Of a stretch of 64,000 nt of DNA, positions 60,631-64,000 are shown piece by piece. The translations under genes and the position numbers were made by a program. Position 1 is the stretch's first letter; each line of letters opens with the position of its first letter. The notes beneath the pieces are model-generated. The model did not search any database. It was given only the letters and a program-made list of their open reading frames with translations, and was not told the DNA's origin. Origin of the DNA: an uncultured Desulfobacteraceae bacterium (GTDB taxonomy: Bacteria > Desulfobacterota > Desulfobacteria > Desulfobacterales > Desulfatirhabdiaceae); NCBI GenBank assembly GCA_903953895.1, contig CAJBLH010000250.1, forward strand, positions 1-64,000, read 5' to 3'.

Positions 60631-63579
60631 TCAACCAGTTACAGCGTTCACAAAGTCAGTCAGTCGCTGAAGTTCATGCTCGAGCCTGGCCAGTACCTCG
60701 GCGCCTGCAGCCAGATTGCCGGACTTGCCGATCGTTTCGAGTTCCATGGCAACCCCTGAAATTGCAGCGGCGGTCAGCAGTCCTGCGCCCCCCTTCATGG
60801 CGTGAACCTCTTTCAATACGACTTCGGCATTTCCGTCGGCCAAAGACTGCCGTATAGTTTTAATTTGCAAGTGGGCTTTCTTCAGAAATCCGATTAAAAG
60901 CTCCACCAAAAATTCCCGGTTCCCATCGTACTCATCCAGAGCCCGGTCATAATCCATGGGTGCGGCCATTTCGGTTGGACGATCATCGACCGACGATTGC
61001 GACATGTCGCGCGTCGGGCAGACGGGCTCTTTTCCGGTGGTCCATGTCTCCACCATTGATAGGATGTCCATTTTGAGGGCTGGCTTTGCGATATAATCGT
61101 CCATTCCCCTCTCCAGACAAAGCTCGCGATAGCCTTTCATGGCATGGGCGGTCATGGCGATAATCGGCACATGGACGGTATTACCAGGGATCGATATTTT
61201 CATTTCATGCGCCCGGATATCCGCCGTTGCCTCAAAACCGTCCATTTCAGGCATTTGCACATCCATAAAGATCAGATCATACTGCTTGAGCTTGGCCGCC
61301 GCCACCGCTTCCCGTCCGTCGGTAGCCAAATCGGCCCGGTAGCCTGCGCTCTGCAGGTATTGCATGACCGCCTTCTGATTGGAGGGATAGTCTTCGGCCA
61401 AAAGTATCTGTATCTTTCTCCGGTTGTCCTCGGATAGGGTGCAGCGGGTAATGGTCTGCGGGACTGCCTGAGCTTCCGTACAGTCACCCATAATGGTCAC
61501 ACAGACATCATACAGTTCATTGCGCCGTACCGGTTTGGTCAAGTATCCGCGAATCCCCAATCTTTTACAGTCAGACCCATCTCCGCGCCGGCCGTCCGAG
61601 GTGAGAACCACAATCGGGATGCCCGATATCCCCTGGGTTGTCCTGATTTCATGGGCCGTATCAAACCCATCCATGTCCGGCATTTGCATATCCATCAATA
61701 TCAGATCAAAGGCATCCGCCTCCTGGCATGCTTGCATGAGTCTGACTAACGCCTCCGGCCCGCCGGCGGCTTCAGTTGTTCGGCAACCCCATGTCTTGAG
61801 ATATTTTTTCAGTACCTGCCGGTTGGTCCGGTTATCGTCCACCACCAGCACCCGCTTACCTTTCAGATCAGCCGCTTTACAAATCGCCAGGGCGGCTTTT
61901 GGTGCAGCCTGTTTTTCAAAAACCGCCGAAAAACAAAATGTGCTGCCCTGTCCAGGCTGGCTCTTCAAGTCGATTTCACCGCCCATCATCTCCGCCAGAT
62001 GTTTGGCGATGCTGGTACCCAGCCCTGTTCCGCCGTATTTGCGGGTGGTCGAACTGTCAACCTGGGTAAAGTTTTCGAAGATGATCGATTGTTTATCGCT
62101 GGGTATACCAATCCCCGTATCCTGGACCGCAAAGCGGACCCGTACCGATTCTCCGGTATCTTCAGCCAGATCCACCGAGATGCCGATTTCGCCTGCAGGG
62201 GTAAACTTCAGAGCATTATCGGCAAGGTTTCGCAGAATCTGCTTCAGCCGTCCGGGGTCTCCGATCAGGTAAGGCGGGATGCCGGGCGAAATAAAGCAGC
62301 TAAGCTCCAGTCCTTTTTGCGCTGCCCGCGCAGCAAGGCTGGCCGCCACATCCTCAACCGCGACGCGCAGGTCAAAAGGCATCAAATCAAAGGCGAGCTT
62401 GCCAGCCTCAATTTTTGAAAAATCGAGGATATCATTGATAATACCATGCAAGGCATTCACTTCGGTTTTGAGCGTACTCAGAATGTTCCATTGGTTATCG
62501 TCAAGGTGGGTGTCAAAAATCACCTCCGTCATGCCGATAATGCCGTTCAGCGGTGTTCTGATTTCATGGCTCATGTTGGCCAGAAACTCACTTTTGGCCA
62601 GGGTTGCCGCTTCGGCGCTTATCAGCGCGGCTTCCAAATCGGCGTTTTTCTGCTGCAGTTCGTTGGAGAAGTCCTGGAGTTTTTCTTTGGCGGACTTACG
62701 TTCGGTGACGTCTTCGATAAGGGTTGCGAAGGTATCTGGCATGGGTGCAAAAACAAAGACTTGATAATGCCTACCTTGGGCAGCATCCTTATTTTCGAAC
62801 TGGAAGGTCTGATTGTCATCCATCACAGAAGCGATATCGGCAAGATGCACCAGGAATGCTCCGCCCATGATGTGTTCCCCATCTGCGCCCAGCAATTCGT
62901 TCAAACCACAGCCATTTATCCGCAAGAAAACGGGGTTTGCGTCGATCAGGCGAAATGAGACCAGCCTCCCGTCTTTGTCGCGAATGGTTTCAAACAACCC
63001 GAGCCCCTCCCGCATGGCACTGAACAGTGTGCGGTACCGGAGTTCGCTGCGGATCATATTCTGGTAGGCACGGGCGACAGCCCGCATCGGAATCAGACGC
63101 AACACGATAAAAACGAGCGCCCCGATCAGGCTGAACAAAAAGGCAACCTGGATGGAGTGGACAACCAACGGCTGAATCGAACGACTGAGCTCGATCCAGG
63201 CCACCTGGACCCCTGCATCAAAGATTTGATCTCTCCGGACGATCACCGGCGGTGGCGTCTCAGCCACCACCTCGGACACAACCATACCCTGCATATCTAC
63301 GACGCGATATGTCTCAATCGTGCTGCGCTTGAGACGGTGGTGCAGGATCTCAGATAGCCGGGCCTCTTCAAATCGCCAGGTATTGGGGTTTCTGGCCACG
63401 ATTTCTGTAATGCTATCGGCTGTGAATTCATTGTCAACCGCCATGTTGTGTTCGATGTGTTGAAGGGAGACATGGTAATACCCAAATGGCGCCAGCAGAG
63501 TGATCGTGGCGGCAATGACGCCGGCAATCAGGGTGGTGACCCGGGAAACGGCAGAGAATTGATATTTCACTGAACTCAC
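60631..63579 (-). CDS. Membrane hybrid kinase with PAS, two receivers and Hpt
   Basis: A 982-residue kinase. TM1 at about 12-34 and TM2 at about 145-168 flank a small periplasmic domain (35-145). Then one PAS domain (about 184-295), a coiled coil, HisKA ([20 protein letters not shown], His at about 338), HATPase ([20 protein letters not shown]), REC1 (573-690; [29 protein letters not shown]), REC2 (718-840; [21 protein letters not shown]) and Hpt (878-973; [13 protein letters not shown]). Unlike its paralogue, REC1 keeps both pocket acids. The start is GTG at 63579, overlapping the stop of the upstream binding-protein gene (GTGA), so the sensor and the binding protein are coupled. Confidence 0.92.
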   Translation of the reverse strand: MSSVKYQFSAVSRVTTLIAGVIAATITLLAPFGYYHVSLQHIEHNMAVDNEFTADSITEIVARNPNTWRFEEARLSEILHHRLKRSTIETYRVVDMQGMVVSEVVAETPPPVIVRRDQIFDAGVQVAWIELSRSIQPLVVHSIQVAFLFSLIGALVFIVLRLIPMRAVARAYQNMIRSELRYRTLFSAMREGLGLFETIRDKDGRLVSFRLIDANPVFLRINGCGLNELLGADGEHIMGGAFLVHLADIASVMDDNQTFQFENKDAAQGRHYQVFVFAPMPDTFATLIEDVTERKSAKEKLQDFSNELQQKNADLEAALISAEAATLAKSEFLANMSHEIRTPLNGIIGMTEVIFDTHLDDNQWNILSTLKTEVNALHGIINDILDFSKIEAGKLAFDLMPFDLRVAVEDVAASLAARAAQKGLELSCFISPGIPPYLIGDPGRLKQILRNLADNALKFTPAGEIGISVDLAEDTGESVRVRFAVQDTGIGIPSDKQSIIFENFTQVDSSTTRKYGGTGLGTSIAKHLAEMMGGEIDLKSQPGQGSTFCFSAVFEKQAAPKAALAICKAADLKGKRVLVVDDNRTNRQVLKKYLKTWGCRTTEAAGGPEALVRLMQACQEADAFDLILMDMQMPDMDGFDTAHEIRTTQGISGIPIVVLTSDGRRGDGSDCKRLGIRGYLTKPVRRNELYDVCVTIMGDCTEAQAVPQTITRCTLSEDNRRKIQILLAEDYPSNQKAVMQYLQSAGYRADLATDGREAVAAAKLKQYDLIFMDVQMPEMDGFEATADIRAHEMKISIPGNTVHVPIIAMTAHAMKGYRELCLERGMDDYIAKPALKMDILSMVETWTTGKEPVCPTRDMSQSSVDDRPTEMAAPMDYDRALDEYDGNREFLVELLIGFLKKAHLQIKTIRQSLADGNAEVVLKEVHAMKGGAGLLTAAAISGVAMELETIGKSGNLAAGAEVLARLEHELQRLTDFVNAVTG
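61113..61248 (-). repeat. 136-bp segment identical to 57058-57193
   Basis: The second copy of the identical REC2 segment shared by the two kinase paralogues. Confidence 0.8.
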
Positions 63580-64000
63580 CAGGGCGATTGTTCTCCGACC
63601 GTGATCCAGACACCAGCGGACTGGGCGATACGTCTGCCCTCCGAGGAATAGACAAATGCCAGGAATTTTCTAACAGGCTCCGACAGCGCGCCCAATGTTA
63701 CGATGTTCAGCTCCTTGCCAAGGGGGTACAAGCCCTTGGCAAGTGTTTCAGGGGTCGGCTCAACCCCGTTCAGACGCATCACGTTCAGCGGCAGTTTTTC
63801 GATAATGACACCGGTAAGACCTGATGCCCCCAAAGCACCGGGGGTCCTGGCTATGGTCTCCGATGACTCTGGATCAGTCACCGCCACCATCATCCCCGGC
63901 TGGTCATGAGCGATGGTCATGGCGGCATCCATCTCGGGCGATAGATTGCGGATAATCTTGGTATCGGAATCTTCCAGCGGCCGAAGAACCAGACGCACTT
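63576..64000 (-). CDS. PstS-like substrate-binding protein, C-terminal part
   Basis: The C-terminal 140 or so residues of a periplasmic binding protein; the 5' part lies beyond the right edge. The pattern is that of the phosphate-type (PstS/PBP-like) family: [60 protein letters not shown], and the closing [20 protein letters not shown]. It overlaps the start of the 982-residue kinase by four bases. The arrangement suggests the binding protein presents a ligand to that kinase rather than, or as well as, to a transporter. The ligand is unknown. Confidence 0.75.
   Translation of the reverse strand, partial: VRLVLRPLEDSDTKIIRNLSPEMDAAMTIAHDQPGMMVAVTDPESSETIARTPGALGASGLTGVIIEKLPLNVMRLNGVEPTPETLAKGLYPLGKELNIVTLGALSEPVRKFLAFVYSSEGRRIAQSAGVWITVGEQSPW

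Noticed and set aside
1-64000. tRNA, rRNA, CRISPR or prophage content
   Set aside because: No cloverleaf with a TTCRA-type arm, rRNA block, regularly spaced repeat array, integrase or phage structural gene was noticed in reading. A tRNA or covariance scan could not be run.

Overview
The window comes from a sulfate-reducing bacterium of the Desulfobacterota, most likely a Desulfobacterales-type complete oxidiser. The evidence is a full dsrMKJOP operon (sulfite-reduction membrane complex), a full six-subunit Hmc operon with a 16-haem cytochrome, several HdrD-like CCG-domain proteins, a corrinoid-activating ASKHA protein, and a probable UGA-decoded selenoprotein. No rRNA, tRNA, CRISPR array, insertion sequence or phage gene was seen.

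Layout. 1-14 kb: housekeeping and carbon metabolism. It holds a LysM protein, an aminotransferase, truA, a small dual-CXXC selenoprotein, an FmdB-like zinc ribbon, a TIGR02757 protein, ssb, a corrinoid-protein activator coupled to a CoA-transferase/GNAT fusion, a universal stress protein, a CBS-ACT protein and a Pat-like acyltransferase whose ATP-grasp lobe is largely missing. 14-18 kb: a TetR regulator and glnE. 17.9-23.7 kb (minus strand): an RsbRD-N gene followed by dsrM, K, J, O and P. 24.3-38.2 kb (plus strand): hmcA to hmcF, a conserved unknown, a tandem USP, and four signalling genes, including a membrane kinase with two predicted c-haem sites. Between these operons lies a perfect 43-bp inverted repeat. 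Each arm carries a sigma70-type promoter with 17-nt spacing, so the two electron-transfer complexes appear to start from duplicated divergent promoters.

38-48 kb: a MaoC-like hydratase, a TPR protein, an RNA-repair cluster (archease, a beta-class DNA methyltransferase, rtcB), an ABC-F ATPase and aconitase. 48-64 kb: a run of phosphorelay proteins, namely a REC-PAS protein, a kinase with a pseudo-receiver, and three very large hybrid kinases. Two of these are recent paralogues sharing a 136-bp identical stretch. A PstS-like binding-protein gene coupled to the last kinase runs off the right edge.

How they work together. DsrMKJOP exchanges electrons between the membrane quinone pool or periplasm and cytoplasmic sulfite reduction. 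Hmc links periplasmic c-type cytochromes to a cytoplasmic HdrD-like subunit. The haem-bearing kinase and receivers directly downstream of hmc are well placed to report periplasmic redox state. The acetyl-CoA-related enzymes, the corrinoid activator and aconitase fit acetate or one-carbon oxidation feeding those electrons. No receiver protein in the window has a recognisable DNA-binding output, so their targets lie elsewhere.
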